Positions 33,566 through 45,416 of a stretch of DNA of 47,680 nt are shown piece after piece; the first letter of the stretch is position 1, and every line of letters begins with the position of its first letter. This DNA comes from Dyella mobilis. GTDB taxonomy: Bacteria; Pseudomonadota; Gammaproteobacteria; Xanthomonadales; Rhodanobacteraceae. The notes beneath the pieces are model-generated. The model made no database searches. It was not told the origin of the DNA and saw only the letters and a program-made list of their open reading frames with translations. Position numbers and translations under genes: made by a program. The stretch covers positions 1-47,680 of the forward strand of contig NZ_JADIKF010000028.1 of the NCBI RefSeq assembly GCF_016904945.1, given 5' to 3'.

Positions 33566-35893
33566 ATGCTCAGCATTGAACAACGCATTGCCCAGGACAT
33601 TGCCGCAAAACCGGAACAGGTCACCGCTGCGGTGGATTTGCTCGATGGCGGCGCCACCGTGCCCTTCATTGCCCGCTACCGCAAGGAAGCCACCGGCGGA
33701 CTGGACGATACGCAGTTGCGCCTGCTCGAAGAACGCCTGCGCTATTTGCGCGAACTGGAAGAACGCCGCGATGCGATCCTCGCCAGCGTCACCGAGCAAG
33801 GCAAGCTTACCGATGCACTGAAGAACGACATCCTCGGCGCCGACACCAAGGCGCGCCTGGAAGATCTTTATCTCCCCTACAAGCCCAAGCGGCGCACCAA
33901 GGCACAGATCGCGCGCGAAGCCGGCCTGGAGCCGCTGGCGCTGAGCCTGCGCAGCGATCCGACGCAAACGCCGGAAACCTTGGCGGAGACGTTCGTCGAT
34001 GCGGAAAAAGGCATCGCCGACACGCGTGCAGCATTGGATGGCGCCCGTGCGATCCTGATGGAAAGCATCGCCGAAGATGCGCAACTGGTCGGCGAACTGC
34101 GCGACTGGTTGTGGGACAAAGGACAGATCCGCGCCAAGGTGGTCGAAGGCAAGGAGCACGAAGGCGCGAAATTCCGCGACTACTTCGACCACGTGGAAGC
34201 GATCGGCAAGATTCCCTCGCATCGCCTGCTGGCCCTGATGCGCGCGCGCAACGAAGGCGTGATCGAGCTTGAACTGGCCCCCGCAGCCGAGGCCGAACAG
34301 GGCCACGCCGAAGGCGAAGGCCGCGTGGCCGCACACGCCGGCATCCTCGATCGCGGCCGCGCGGCGGATGCCTGGCTGCGCGAAACAGTGCGCCTGACCT
34401 GGCGCGTGAAGTTGCATCTGCATCTCACCCTGGATCTGTTCGGGCGCGTGCGCGAAGGCGCGGAAGACGAAGCCATCCGCGTGTTCGGCGACAACCTCAA
34501 GGACCTGATGCTGGCCGCACCGGCCGGTGCAAAGACGGTGATGGGCCTGGACCCGGGTATCCGCACCGGCGTGAAGGTCGCCGTGGTGGATGCCACCGGC
34601 AAGCTGCTGGCAACCGACACCATTTATCCGCACGAGCCGCGCAATCAATGGGACCAGTCGCTCGCGCGCCTCGCCGTGTTGAGCAAGCAGCATGGCGTGA
34701 ACCTGATCGCCATCGGCAACGGCACCGCCTCGCGCGAAACCGACAAGCTCGCCGGCGAGATGATCAAGAAGCACGCCGACCTGAAGCTGTCCAAGATCGT
34801 GGTGAGCGAAGCCGGCGCATCGGTGTATTCGGCATCCGAAACCGCTGCCAAGGAATTCCCCGATGTGGATGTCAGCCTGCGCGGCGCGGTGTCCATCGCG
34901 CGCCGCCTGCAAGATCCGCTGGCGGAACTGGTAAAGATCGAGCCCAAGGCGATCGGCGTGGGCCAATATCAGCACGACGTCAACCAGGTGAAGCTGGCGC
35001 GCGCGCTGGATGCAAAGGTCGAAGACTGCGTGAATGCGGTCGGCGTCGACGTGAACACCGCTTCGGCCGCCTTGCTTTCGCGCGTGGCGGGGCTTACGCC
35101 CAGCGTGGCCGAAAATGTGGTGAAACATCGCGATGCGAACGGCCCGTTCCCCAATCGCAAGGCGCTGCTGAAAGTGCCTCGCCTGGGTGACAAGGCGTTC
35201 GAGCAATGCGCCGGCTTTTTGCGCATTTCCAGCGGCGACAATCCGCTGGATGCCAGTTCGGTGCATCCGGAAGCTTATCCGGTGGTCGAACGCATCATTG
35301 CGCAATGCGGGCGCGAAGTGAAAAGCATCATCGGCGACGCCGGCTTTTTGCGCGGCCTGAAGGCCGAGCAATACACCGATGAGCGATTCGGCGTACCTAC
35401 CGTGCGCGACATCCTCAAGGAACTGGAAAAGCCCGGCCGCGATCCTCGTCCCGAGTTCGTCGCACCAAGCTTTGCCGAGGGCGTGGAGGACGTGAAAGAC
35501 CTCAAGCCGGGCATGATTCTGGAAGGCCGCGTCACCAACGTGGCAGCCTTCGGCGCCTTCGTCGACATCGGCGTGCACCAGGACGGTCTGGTGCACGTGT
35601 CGGCGCTCTCGCACACCTTCGTGAAAGATCCTCGCGACGCGGTCAAGGCCGGCGACATCGTCAAGGTGAAGGTGATGGAGGTGGACATTCCTCGCCAGCG
35701 TATCGGCCTGTCCATGCGTCTGGATGACGAGCCGGGCCAGGCTCGCGGAGGAAAGCCCGGCGGCAACGATGCCCGCCCCGGTTCGCGCGATGGACGCGGA
35801 TCGCGCGCCGGTTCGCCTGCGTCACCCAAGCCTGCACCGGCGCCCGCCAACAGTGCTTTTGCTGACGCGCTATCTCGAGCCCTGAAGCGCTAA
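33566..35893 (+). CDS. tex: Transcription accessory protein Tex
   Basis: This encodes 775 residues, full length. Tex is a conserved nucleic-acid-binding protein linked to transcription elongation and polymerase rescue. Order of domains: N-terminal helical part with [17 protein letters not shown], a YqgF/RNase-H-like domain starting near residue 325 ([17 protein letters not shown]), helix-hairpin-helix segments ([20 protein letters not shown]), and an S1 RNA-binding domain at about 650-720 ([20 protein letters not shown]). The last 50 residues are a Gly/Arg/Pro-rich low-complexity tail, likely adding RNA affinity. Confidence 0.96.
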   Translation: MLSIEQRIAQDIAAKPEQVTAAVDLLDGGATVPFIARYRKEATGGLDDTQLRLLEERLRYLRELEERRDAILASVTEQGKLTDALKNDILGADTKARLEDLYLPYKPKRRTKAQIAREAGLEPLALSLRSDPTQTPETLAETFVDAEKGIADTRAALDGARAILMESIAEDAQLVGELRDWLWDKGQIRAKVVEGKEHEGAKFRDYFDHVEAIGKIPSHRLLALMRARNEGVIELELAPAAEAEQGHAEGEGRVAAHAGILDRGRAADAWLRETVRLTWRVKLHLHLTLDLFGRVREGAEDEAIRVFGDNLKDLMLAAPAGAKTVMGLDPGIRTGVKVAVVDATGKLLATDTIYPHEPRNQWDQSLARLAVLSKQHGVNLIAIGNGTASRETDKLAGEMIKKHADLKLSKIVVSEAGASVYSASETAAKEFPDVDVSLRGAVSIARRLQDPLAELVKIEPKAIGVGQYQHDVNQVKLARALDAKVEDCVNAVGVDVNTASAALLSRVAGLTPSVAENVVKHRDANGPFPNRKALLKVPRLGDKAFEQCAGFLRISSGDNPLDASSVHPEAYPVVERIIAQCGREVKSIIGDAGFLRGLKAEQYTDERFGVPTVRDILKELEKPGRDPRPEFVAPSFAEGVEDVKDLKPGMILEGRVTNVAAFGAFVDIGVHQDGLVHVSALSHTFVKDPRDAVKAGDIVKVKVMEVDIPRQRIGLSMRLDDEPGQARGGKPGGNDARPGSRDGRGSRAGSPASPKPAPAPANSAFADALSRALKR

Positions 35894-35942
35894 GCCTCGA
35901 ATCAACCGCGCAAGCGCTTGATTTATCATGTAAATCATAAAA

Positions 35943-35965
35943 GAGCGGCAGATCTGGCGCCGCTC
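35943..35965 (+). terminator. Hairpin after tex
   Basis: GAGCGGC pairs with GCCGCTC around AGATCTGGC about 50 bases after the tex stop. No strong T-run follows, so termination is only probable. Confidence 0.45.
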
Positions 35966-36066
35966 TCGGGCGGCCATGGGCTGCCATTTGCTTGCAGCGC
36001 AGCATGCGCGGACGTATGGCATGCATTAACGTAACTGAACTATAACAAACGCAGGAGCACTACCCC

Positions 36067-38109
36067 ATGCTGTACCCGCGCAAGATAGTAGGCGCCGTGG
36101 CGCTAGCCCTTGGCCTCGTAAGTGCCGCCCATGCCACCGGCAACCCGAAGTCCACGTTCGATGGCGTGATCACCTTTGGCGACAGCTTGAGCGACGCCGG
36201 TAATATTTCGTTGTCGACCGATCCCAGCATCCAGCCGCCGCTGGAATTCACCACCAATCCGGGCGCGGTGGCCGTGCAAAACGTCGCCAAAGGGCTCGGT
36301 TTTTCGTTGAGCGCCTCGTTGGCTGGCGGCTCCGATTACGCATGGGGCGGCGCGGGTGTGCTGAATAACGACCCAGGCACGCCAGCGGCATTGCCCACCA
36401 TCACCGATCAGGTCACCGGTTATCTCGCAGCGGGACACGTCGATCCGCATGCGCTGTACACGATGTGGGGTGGTGCGAACGATATCTTCTATGCGGCCAC
36501 CGCCGCGGGAGCTGCGGCAGTAGTGCCTCAGCTCGTGCAGCAGACGATTCAGGGTGAAGTCGCACAGGCCATCGCCAACAACATCATCCCGAACAACCCG
36601 ACGGCGATTGCCGCCTTTACGGCGCAGATCACGCCGGCCGTGACGCAACAGGTCGAGGCCGCCGTGGCAGCGCAAGCTGGCGTGGCCAGCCTGGAAACCC
36701 AGACCCAGGCGGCCGCCAGTATCGCCGCCGCCGCCCAGCAGGAAGTAAAGCTGATTGGCGCGCTGCAGGGTGCCGGTGCCAGGAACATCCTGGTCTTCAA
36801 CTTGCCCAATATCGGCATCACCCCAGACGCCACCGAGCAGGGTGCTGCGGCAGCATCCGCCTTGACCACGCTCGGCCTGATCTACAACGGCCAGCTCAAC
36901 GCCGGCCTGGGCAAGCTTGGCGTCGGCATCATCCCGGTGAACACGTTCGCGCTGCTGAACCAGGTTGTCGCCAATCCGGGGCGCTACGGATTCACCAACG
37001 TGACCGTTCCTGCGTGCGGCGTAGGCTCCAGTTCGGTGCAGTGCGGCCCACAGGGTTCCGGTCTGCCGTACACCTATGCACCGGGCACGAACAATACTTA
37101 TCTGTTCGCCGACGGCGTGCATCCGACCACCGCAGCGGATGTGATGTTGGGCCAGGTGGTGTTGTCCGAGCTGGCCGCCCCGCAGCAGATTTCCTTGCTG
37201 CAGGAAGCACCGCTCACCGCCATCACCACGCAGACATCGGTCGCCCGCACCCAGATGATGAGCGACAGCTTCGGCTCCCCGACGCGCGCCTTCGCCAGCA
37301 TCAACTACGCGAACCAGGAGTTCGACCAGAAAGCCGGCGCACCGAAAACCACCAGCAATAACGTGGACCTGACTGTCGGCGTCGACGTACACGCCAGCGA
37401 CTACATTTCGGCGGGCGCGTCCCTGGGTATCGGCGAGCACTATGCCGACGTCAGCGGCGGCGGCGGTTACGACCTGCAAGCGCTCACCGGCCTGGGTTAC
37501 CTCACCTGGCACGATGCGGGCGCCTACGCCGGCATCTACACCGATTTCGGCCAGGCCAGCTATACGAACGTCAATCGCGTCTTCATGGTCGGCGCCGCTC
37601 GTACCAACGAAGCCGGCAAGACCGACGGCTCCTACTACGGCATGGGCCTGCATGGCGGCTACTGGTTCGACGTGGGCAGCCTCAAGACCGGTCCGTTCGC
37701 CAACTTCGAGTACCAGAGCGTTCGCATCGACGGTTACAGCGAAAGCGGCAACGATGCCACGGCCATGTGGTTCGGCCGCCAGGAACGCAACGCACTCGTC
37801 AGCACGCTCGGCTGGCAGCTGCAGGGGCACTGGCAGTACGACAGCATGGATCTTGCGCCGTATGTCCAACTGGGCTGGAACCACGACAGCCGTGCCAGCA
37901 CGGACATGGTCACGGCCGGCCTCAACAGCATGAACGGCAGCTTCCAAATGGCAGGCTTTACGCCTGACAAGAACTGGGGTTCGGCCAATCTCGGCCTGAT
38001 GGCGCAGTTCACCCAGAATGTGTCGGGCTGGGTTGCCTATAACGGCCACATCGGCGACAAGAGCCAGCACTACAACGGCGTCAATCTGGGACTGAAGTTC
38101 GGTTTCTAA
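36067..38109 (+). CDS. GDSL-type esterase autotransporter
   Basis: This encodes 680 residues. A signal peptide (GAVALALGLVSAAHATG, cut near residue 24) leads to a SGNH/GDSL lipase-esterase passenger: S40 in VITFGDSLSDAG, the GGANDIF block and D349/H352 in DGVHPTTAAD. An Ala/Gln-rich stretch (about residues 155-230) is inserted in the passenger. The last 270 residues are an autotransporter beta-barrel ending in LGLKFGF with the C-terminal Phe. This is the type Va EstA/EstP arrangement: an esterase displayed on the outer membrane acting on lipids or esters. The ribosome-binding site is AGGAG. It stands alone and ends at a bidirectional terminator. Confidence 0.93.
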   Translation: MLYPRKIVGAVALALGLVSAAHATGNPKSTFDGVITFGDSLSDAGNISLSTDPSIQPPLEFTTNPGAVAVQNVAKGLGFSLSASLAGGSDYAWGGAGVLNNDPGTPAALPTITDQVTGYLAAGHVDPHALYTMWGGANDIFYAATAAGAAAVVPQLVQQTIQGEVAQAIANNIIPNNPTAIAAFTAQITPAVTQQVEAAVAAQAGVASLETQTQAAASIAAAAQQEVKLIGALQGAGARNILVFNLPNIGITPDATEQGAAAASALTTLGLIYNGQLNAGLGKLGVGIIPVNTFALLNQVVANPGRYGFTNVTVPACGVGSSSVQCGPQGSGLPYTYAPGTNNTYLFADGVHPTTAADVMLGQVVLSELAAPQQISLLQEAPLTAITTQTSVARTQMMSDSFGSPTRAFASINYANQEFDQKAGAPKTTSNNVDLTVGVDVHASDYISAGASLGIGEHYADVSGGGGYDLQALTGLGYLTWHDAGAYAGIYTDFGQASYTNVNRVFMVGAARTNEAGKTDGSYYGMGLHGGYWFDVGSLKTGPFANFEYQSVRIDGYSESGNDATAMWFGRQERNALVSTLGWQLQGHWQYDSMDLAPYVQLGWNHDSRASTDMVTAGLNSMNGSFQMAGFTPDKNWGSANLGLMAQFTQNVSGWVAYNGHIGDKSQHYNGVNLGLKFGF

Positions 38110-38130
38110 GCCGGCATCGCAGGTATGAAA

Positions 38131-38161
38131 AAAGCCGTCCGCTATGCGGACGGCTTTTTTT
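38131..38161. terminator. Bidirectional terminator
   Basis: AAAAAAGCCGTCCGC, loop TAT, GCGGACGGCTTTTTTT: a perfect 10-bp stem with A-run before and T-run after. It sits between the convergent autotransporter and lipoprotein genes and can end both transcripts. Confidence 0.92.
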
Positions 38162-38186
38162 GACTCCACATCTTGCTACGGAGACC

Positions 38187-39056
38187 TTATTTGCCCTTGC
38201 CGTTGGTAGCGAGATTGAGGATCTCCTTCGACTGCTGCTGCAGGCTTGCAGCGTCGCTGTCGCTCAGCGTATCGGTATTGCCGCCAGCCTCGTGGGTCTT
38301 CAGCACCAGCGAGCCATCATCGCCCCAACCGGCCGTATCCGTAGACGTGGCCTTGGCGCCCTGATTGGCTTTCTTCTGCTGCTGGACCACCCAGGGCTTG
38401 CCGTCTTTGTAGGCGTAATCGGTGCTGGTGAAACCCTTGTCGCCGTAATCGACCAGCTCACGGATGAACTTCACTTCGGTGCCGTCACGGAACACCTGCC
38501 AGGCACGCGAGGCGTTCGGCTCGAGCTTGGTGCCGGAGGTGCGCTTCATCCCGCCAATCTGCTTCTGCAGGCCCTGGAAAGCTGCCAGCATCTTTTCGCC
38601 TGGAGTCTGTTCGGGCGCCAGTTCGATGGTGACGTTGGCGACCGGATTGCCCTTGGTCAGCACGGGCGCCTGGATCGGCATGCTGTAATGGCGCTCGCCA
38701 TCGGTCAACTCAACCTGCACGATATAAAGATCGTTCGGCGCGACGTTGGCCGGGCTGAAGTCCAGTTCGAACTTCAAGGGGAACGTGGTGGCCGGAGCGA
38801 TTGTCTTGGTCGCCAGCGGCGCGGAGCCCTGCGCAGTGACGTCGACCAGATTGATCACCAGCTTATCCTGATTGGACGGCGTGATGCCGCCACGAAGGGT
38901 AATGGTGCCGGTAACGGTATTGGCGGCTGCAGCCGGTGTGGCGGCACTCTGGTCTTCCGTGCCAGCCGACGACGGCGACGACGAATTGGAAGAACTATTG
39001 CAGCCGGCCAGTGCAACCGCTGCCACTGTCATCAGCGACCAAACAACGCTGCGCAT
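38187..39056 (-). CDS. YbaY/YscW-like lipoprotein
   Basis: This encodes 289 residues. The lipoprotein signal peptide has the lipobox ALAGC with the lipid-bearing Cys19, then a Ser/Ala-rich linker of about 28 residues. Residues about 48-150 resemble the YscW/YbaY (PF09619) beta domain: TVTGTITLRGG, LVINLVDVT, FELDFSPANVAPNDLYIVQV. The C-terminal 130 residues (FQGLQKQIGGMKRTSG onward) are specific to this group and unassigned. YbaY homologues are outer-membrane or periplasmic lipoproteins of unknown role related to type III secretion pilotins. It is a single gene, convergent with the autotransporter. Confidence 0.8.
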   Translation of the reverse strand: MRSVVWSLMTVAAVALAGCNSSSNSSSPSSAGTEDQSAATPAAAANTVTGTITLRGGITPSNQDKLVINLVDVTAQGSAPLATKTIAPATTFPLKFELDFSPANVAPNDLYIVQVELTDGERHYSMPIQAPVLTKGNPVANVTIELAPEQTPGEKMLAAFQGLQKQIGGMKRTSGTKLEPNASRAWQVFRDGTEVKFIRELVDYGDKGFTSTDYAYKDGKPWVVQQQKKANQGAKATSTDTAGWGDDGSLVLKTHEAGGNTDTLSDSDAASLQQQSKEILNLATNGKGK

Positions 39057-39659
39057 GGGATTGAAACCTCAGGTGTGGATCGAAATCGGACGAAATGTTT
39101 GCCAATTCACGCGGAGCAAACATTCGCGGGGGAGCCTCAGAGAATAGCCCAATCCCAGCCTGTGGAAAAGTCAACTCGAGCGGCCAACCATTCGCATGCG
39201 TATGTAATTATTGAGGTTAGTTACCGACCCGCCTGGTTCCTGGGTGATGCAGCGACGGGGCACTCCCTGACATGACGTCAGAAATGCCCTTCGAACCTCA
39301 TCAGCAACACCTCCTTGAGCACCCCCTCCGTTTAAAAGACCCTATATTCCGCGCGCTGGCACCTGGAATGGCACGGTTGGCGCGATCCGGCAGCCAGCCT
39401 TGCCGATAACTCGCGTAAAGAATCGCCCGGTCCTCCGCAGTTTCTTGCCCCAGCCACCCCCTGACGTGTCAACCCAACCAAACCTGACGCGTTTATGCGG
39501 TCGAGAGCAGGTTGTGGCGCCGCTTTTCGTAATAAATTGCGAATTAGTTCAGATAATCGCTCAAACAACTTCGCTCTAACACTAGCTACACAGGTACGTG
39601 CAAGGCACACCAGTAAGAATCTGCCGGCAGGCGCCCTCTGTTTACTGTGGAAATTTGCG
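39057..39659. other. Long intergenic region
   Basis: These 603 bases separate the divergent lipoprotein and HTH-regulator genes. The right part is AT-rich (for example TTCGTAATAAATTGCGAATTAG near 39527-39548), which suits promoters and operators for the HTH gene. No gene, tRNA or convincing hairpin is recognised; frames crossing it lack start signals and homology. Confidence 0.5.
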
Positions 39660-40238
39660 ATGAATCTGCCACTCAATACCCGTCTCGAATCCGCCTCGAC
39701 GTTTGCCGATCGCATCAAGGTGCTGATCCAGCGCGTTGGCAGTGTCACGGAAATCGCACGTATGTGCGGGTTTTCCGAAGGCGTCGTAAGAAGCTGGCGC
39801 GACGGCAACACCGATCCGTCCCGGGCGCGCTGCGTAACGCTGGCGCGTACCTTGGGCATTTCCCTGGTCTGGCTGGTCGCCGGCGAAGGCGCCATGCAGA
39901 TGGATCCGGCAGCCCTGATGTCCGACGACAGCATCAGCACCGAAACCGTGGCTCCGCAACGCCCCCGCGCCAAGCTGCGACTGACCGCTGATGCCCTGGA
40001 TAACAGCCTGGGCATGGATGCGCAGCGACTCAACACGGCGCTGCACATCCTGCAGTCCGAGCTGGATCTGGCCAGCAGCAGCCTCACGCTGGCCGAGAAT
40101 TCGGACATGTTGGCCGAGCTTTACGACATCCTCGGCCCGGGCGGCAACGACGTCGATGCTTCGGCCATGGTTGCGTTCAATCACCGGCTTGCCGAACGCC
40201 TCAAGAGCAATCGGGCTGCCGCGCAAGCAACGGCCTGA
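39660..40238 (+). CDS. CI-like helix-turn-helix regulator
   Basis: This encodes 192 residues. The start is the ATG of MNLPLNTRLESASTF; the frame opens earlier but homology begins here. The N-terminal DNA-binding domain (about residues 14-70) reads FADRIKVLIQRVGSVTEIAR, GFSEGVVRSWRDGNTDPSRA, then LGISLVWLVAGEG, the usual pattern of phage-CI-type regulators in Xanthomonadales. The remaining 120 residues form a helical region (NTALHILQSELDLASSSL) that lacks the Ser/Lys protease of true CI/LexA repressors. It could be a domesticated prophage repressor; targets are unknown. A terminator follows directly. Confidence 0.8.
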   Translation: MNLPLNTRLESASTFADRIKVLIQRVGSVTEIARMCGFSEGVVRSWRDGNTDPSRARCVTLARTLGISLVWLVAGEGAMQMDPAALMSDDSISTETVAPQRPRAKLRLTADALDNSLGMDAQRLNTALHILQSELDLASSSLTLAENSDMLAELYDILGPGGNDVDASAMVAFNHRLAERLKSNRAAAQATA

Positions 40239-40260
40239 GCCGCGCCCCAGGCGCGCTTCG

Positions 40261-40290
40261 AAAAACGGCGGCTCCGGTCGCCGTTTTTTT
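40261..40290 (+). terminator. Rho-independent terminator
   Basis: AAAAACGGCG and CGCCGTTTTTTT form a stem around a GC-rich loop 22 bases after the regulator stop. The A-run before it could also serve glyS transcription from the right. Confidence 0.85.
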
Positions 40291-40403
40291 AAGCCTGAAA
40301 AGCCTGGCGCTCAAGGACGACCGTCATCGCCAGGCCCCGCTGTCGGCCCCATCAGCGCAAACCCGCCCTGCGCATTGCACAGAGAGGGTCTTGCTCGGTG
40401 CGA

Positions 40404-42547
40404 TTACAGGCGCGCGATATCGGCAATGGCCGTGAACTGCGCTTTCAGGCGCCCCAGCAACGCGAGCCGATTGGCGCGCACGGCGGGGTTTTCGGCATTC
40501 ACCAGCACGTTGTCGAAGAACGCATCGACCGGCGTCTGCAATTGAGCAAGACGCGTCAGTACCGCCGCATAGTCGCGACGCTGCAGTGCGCCCACGTTGT
40601 CCGCCTGCGCCGCTTCCAGCGCCTGCGCGAGGGCACGCTCTGCATCGGCTTCAAAGTGTGCCGGATCGACGTGACCGCCGATGCTCTGCATGCCGTGCTC
40701 TTCCTGCTGCTTGCGCAGGATATTGGCTACGCGCTTGTTGGCGCCGGCCAGGCTTGCCGCCTCGGGGCGCCGGCCGAATTCGAGCACGGCGCGCAAGCGA
40801 TGATCGAAATCGACCAGGCTGATCGGCGCTACGGCCAACACGGCTTCGAATTGCTCCGTGGTGAAACCGCGCTCGGCGTAATAGCCGCGCAGGCGATCCA
40901 GCATGAAGTCATTGAGTTCCGACACCAATGCGGCGCGGCGCTCGCCCGCGTCGAACGCAGGTGCCTTGCCGTCTTTGCCGGGCTTGATGCCGGCGGCCAG
41001 GGCCGCCTCGGGCAATAGCTCCAGTGCTTCGGCAAACAGTGCCTTGTGATCCAGATCCAGCCCGCCCTCGATCAGGGTTCGCGCCAGACCCAGGGCCGCA
41101 CGACGCAGCGCAAAGGGGTCCTTGTTGCCACTGGGCTTCAGGCCGACGGCAAAAATGCCGGCGAGCGTATCGACACGTTCGGCAACGGCGAGCACTTGCC
41201 CCACTTTGCCGGCCGCAATGGTGTCGCCGGCAAAGCGTGGCTGGTAAACACTGTCGAGCGCATCGGCCACTTCGGCCGGCTCGTTGTCGTGCCGGGCGTA
41301 GTAGCGCCCCATCACACCCTGCAATTCCGGAAACTCGCCCACCATGCGGGTAAGCAGATCGCACTTGGCCAGGCTTGCGGCGCGCGTGGCCTGACCGGCA
41401 TCGACGTCCACGCGATTGGCAGTGATGCGCGCCAGTTCCGCGACGCGAACGCTCTTGTCCCACAGGCTGCCAAGCGCCTGCTGATAGGTGACGTTCTTGA
41501 GCGCCTCCTGATAACCGGCGAGCGGCGTTTTCAGGTCTTCATCCCAGAAGAATTTCGCGTCGGCGAAGCGCGGGCGAATCACGCGCTCATAGCCTTTGCG
41601 GATCTCGCCGGGCTGCTTGCTTTCGATATTGGCAATGCCGATGAAGTGTTCGGTCAAGGCACCTTGCGCATCGAACACGGGCACAAATTTCTGGTTGGCC
41701 TCCATCGTGGTCACCAGGGCTTCCGGCGGCACGCCCAGAAACTCCCGATCGAAGGTACAGGCGATGGCGACCGGCCACTCGGTAAGGTTCGCGATTTCAT
41801 CCAGCAGCGCATCGTCCAGGCGCGGCGTACCGCCAGTCTGCTTGGCCGCGCGCGCCACTTCGTCACGGATGCGTTGGCGACGCTCTGCCGGATCGGCCAA
41901 CACCTTGGCCATACGCATGGCATCGGGCCAGCTGTCGGCATCGGCCACGTGCACCGGTTGCGGATGCATGAAGCGATGGCCGCGCGATTGACGGCCGCTT
42001 CGCAGGCCAAGCACGTTGCCGTCCACGATGTCCGAACCGTGCAGGATCACCAGCCAATGTACGGGGCGCACGAAGCTGTAATCGTGATCGGCCCAGCGCA
42101 TCGGCTTGGGAATGGGCAGCCCCTTGAGGGCTTCGTCGACGATCTCCGGCAACAGCGCCGCCACGGCCTGGCCGGGCTTCACCGCACGGAAGACAAACCA
42201 AGCGCCTTTGTCGGTTTCCAGCTTTTCCAATTGCTCGACGCCGACGCCGCAGGATTGCGCAAACCCCAGCAAGGCCTTGCCGGGGTTGCCATCGGCATCC
42301 ATCGCGGCATTCACGGCGGGGCCGCGACGCTCCAGCGATTGCTCCGGCTGCGCCGTCGCCACCTGCGGGATGTGGACGGCCAAACGCCGCGGTGTGACGT
42401 ACAGCTTGGCCTGTTCCAGCGATGCTGCGATACCGCGCTTGCTCAACCCTTCGCAGATGCCTCGCTGGAACGATGCGCCGAGTTCGTCGAGCGCCTTCGG
42501 CGGCAGCTCTTCGGTGCCCAGTTCGATCAGCAGTGACTTGGCGGCGC

Positions 42548-42551
<4 letters not shown>
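40404..42551 (-). CDS. glyS: Glycyl-tRNA synthetase beta subunit
   Basis: This encodes 715 residues, slightly longer than the E. coli subunit (689). With GlyQ it forms the alpha2-beta2 enzyme that charges tRNA-Gly; the beta subunit holds the tRNA. The start [20 protein letters not shown] is diagnostic. Further family blocks are [12 protein letters not shown], the HD-like region ([28 protein letters not shown]) and the C-terminal anticodon-binding helices ([20 protein letters not shown]). Its ATG overlaps the glyQ stop by four bases. Confidence 0.97.
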
Positions 42552-43459
<908 letters not shown>

Positions 43460-43558
43460 TGCTTTCCTAACCTAAGTGTAAAGCGCGCTAGTATAGCCGC
43501 AGCGCATCATTTCGCTGTTTTTTACCTGCAATCGAAGCCCATTCGGGGGGCCAGGCAG

Positions 43559-45388
43559 ATGGCTGCTACTCAACAAATCGCCTCCATGCTCGGCCGCCGC
43601 GGCCGTCTGGCTCTGGATGACGTGCTAGCCGCCCTGGTGGTCGATGGCTATGTAGCGGCCGAGGACGCCAAGCAGTTGCGCCTGGGCCACCATGCAGGAC
43701 GCAGTGCGATCGAGCTCAACCCGCTGGTGGTGATCGCCAACGCCAAACTCACCAATCAGCGCGATCCCGGGCGGCCGCTCAGCCTGGAAGGGCTGACCGA
43801 ATGGCTGGCAGGCCAGGCAGGGCTGCCATACCTGAAAATCGATCCGATGAAGATCAACGTGGCGGCCGTCACGCAGGTGGTCAGCCATGCCTATGCACAA
43901 CGCCATCGCATCCTGCCGGTGGCGGCAAGCACCGGCGAGGTAACGTTCGCATCGGCTGAACCCTTCGATCATGCATGGGCCAAGGATCTGTCCCAGATGC
44001 TGCGGCGCGATGTGCATCGCGTGGTTTCCAGCCCGATCGACATCAATCGATACCTGCAGGAGTTCTACGGCGTCCAGCGCTCGATCCAGTTGGCGAAAGA
44101 TGCCAAGAACCAGATGGGCGGCTACGAATCCGGGGCACTGCTCAATTTCGAACAATTGCTGGAACTGGGCAAGGCCGGCGAGGTGGGCGCCGATGACCGG
44201 CACGTCGTGCACATCGTCGATTGGCTGCTGCAGTATGCCTTTGAGCAGCGCGCGTCGGATATCCACCTGGAACCGCGCCGCGAAGCCGGTTTGATGCGCT
44301 TTCGCATCGACGGCGTGATGCACAAGGTCTTCGAACTGCCGCCGCCGGTGATGACGGCGGTCACCTCTCGCATCAAGATTCTTTCGCGCATGGACGTGGC
44401 CGAAAAACGCCGCCCGCAGGATGGCCGCATCAAGACGCGCGCCACCTCCGGTCGCGAAGTCGAATTGCGTATTTCCAGCATGCCTACCGCTTTCGGCGAG
44501 AAGGTGGTCATGCGTATTTTCGACCCGGACATCGTCGCCAAGGATTTTTCCCAGCTGGGCTTTTCGTCGTCCGAAGATGCCTTGTGGCGCAGCATGGTGG
44601 AGCGTCCGCATGGCATCGTGCTGGTCACCGGCCCCACCGGCTCGGGCAAGACCACCACGCTGTACTCCACGCTGAAACACCTGGCCACGCCGGAGATCAA
44701 CGTGTGCACGGTGGAAGATCCCATCGAAATGGTGTCGCCGGAATTCAACCAGATGCAGGTGCAACCGGCGATCGACCTGGATTTCGCCACCGGCGTACGA
44801 ACGCTGATGCGCCAGGACCCGGACATCATCATGGTCGGCGAAATCCGTGATCTGGAAACCGCCCAGATGGCCGTGCAAGCATCGCTGACCGGGCACTTGG
44901 TGCTGTCGACGCTGCACACCAACGACGCACCCAGTGCCGTGACGCGCCTCCTCGATCTGGGCGTACCGCACTACCTGATTCAATCGACCGTTACGGGGAT
45001 CGTCGCGCAACGCCTCGTACGCACCTTGTGCCCTCACTGCAAAGCTCAGACGCAGCAGGACCCGCACGAATGGACCGTGCTGACCCACGGCTGGTCGATG
45101 CCGGTTCCCGAGCAGGTATTCAAGCCAGTGGGCTGTCTGGAGTGCCGCAACACTGGCTTCCTCGGGCGCACCGGCATCTACGAAATGATGCCGCTGACGC
45201 CACGGTTGCGCGGGATCATCAGCGCACAGTTGGATCTGATCCGGTTCGGTCAGGCTGCGTTGACCGAAGGTATGCGTCCATTACGCATCTCGGCAGCGGA
45301 GCAGGTCCAGCGCGGGCTTACGACGGTGCAGGAAGTGCTGACGGTATTGCCTCCGCTCGAGCACGCTGAAGATTCCTCCCCCGAATGA
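43559..45388 (+). CDS. GspE/PulE-family secretion or pilus ATPase
   Basis: This encodes 609 residues from an ATG with a GG-rich ribosome-binding site; the open frame extends far upstream only as the shadow of glyQ and glyS. The N-terminal part (to about 215) contains a T2SSE_N/MshEN-like domain (YLKIDPMKINVAAVTQVVSH). The ATPase core has Walker A at G358-PTGSGK364-TT, the Asp box around VEDPIEM, and Walker B IIMVGEIRDLETAQMA. A zinc site is formed by C491/C494 (CPHC) and C526/C529 (CLEC). It drives type II secretion or type IV pilus-like assembly in the cytoplasm at the inner membrane. No other gsp or pil genes are adjacent, so its system cannot be named. Confidence 0.9.
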   Translation: MAATQQIASMLGRRGRLALDDVLAALVVDGYVAAEDAKQLRLGHHAGRSAIELNPLVVIANAKLTNQRDPGRPLSLEGLTEWLAGQAGLPYLKIDPMKINVAAVTQVVSHAYAQRHRILPVAASTGEVTFASAEPFDHAWAKDLSQMLRRDVHRVVSSPIDINRYLQEFYGVQRSIQLAKDAKNQMGGYESGALLNFEQLLELGKAGEVGADDRHVVHIVDWLLQYAFEQRASDIHLEPRREAGLMRFRIDGVMHKVFELPPPVMTAVTSRIKILSRMDVAEKRRPQDGRIKTRATSGREVELRISSMPTAFGEKVVMRIFDPDIVAKDFSQLGFSSSEDALWRSMVERPHGIVLVTGPTGSGKTTTLYSTLKHLATPEINVCTVEDPIEMVSPEFNQMQVQPAIDLDFATGVRTLMRQDPDIIMVGEIRDLETAQMAVQASLTGHLVLSTLHTNDAPSAVTRLLDLGVPHYLIQSTVTGIVAQRLVRTLCPHCKAQTQQDPHEWTVLTHGWSMPVPEQVFKPVGCLECRNTGFLGRTGIYEMMPLTPRLRGIISAQLDLIRFGQAALTEGMRPLRISAAEQVQRGLTTVQEVLTVLPPLEHAEDSSPE

Positions 45389-45416
45389 CGAGTTCGCTCT
45401 CTGTGTACGCCGCTCC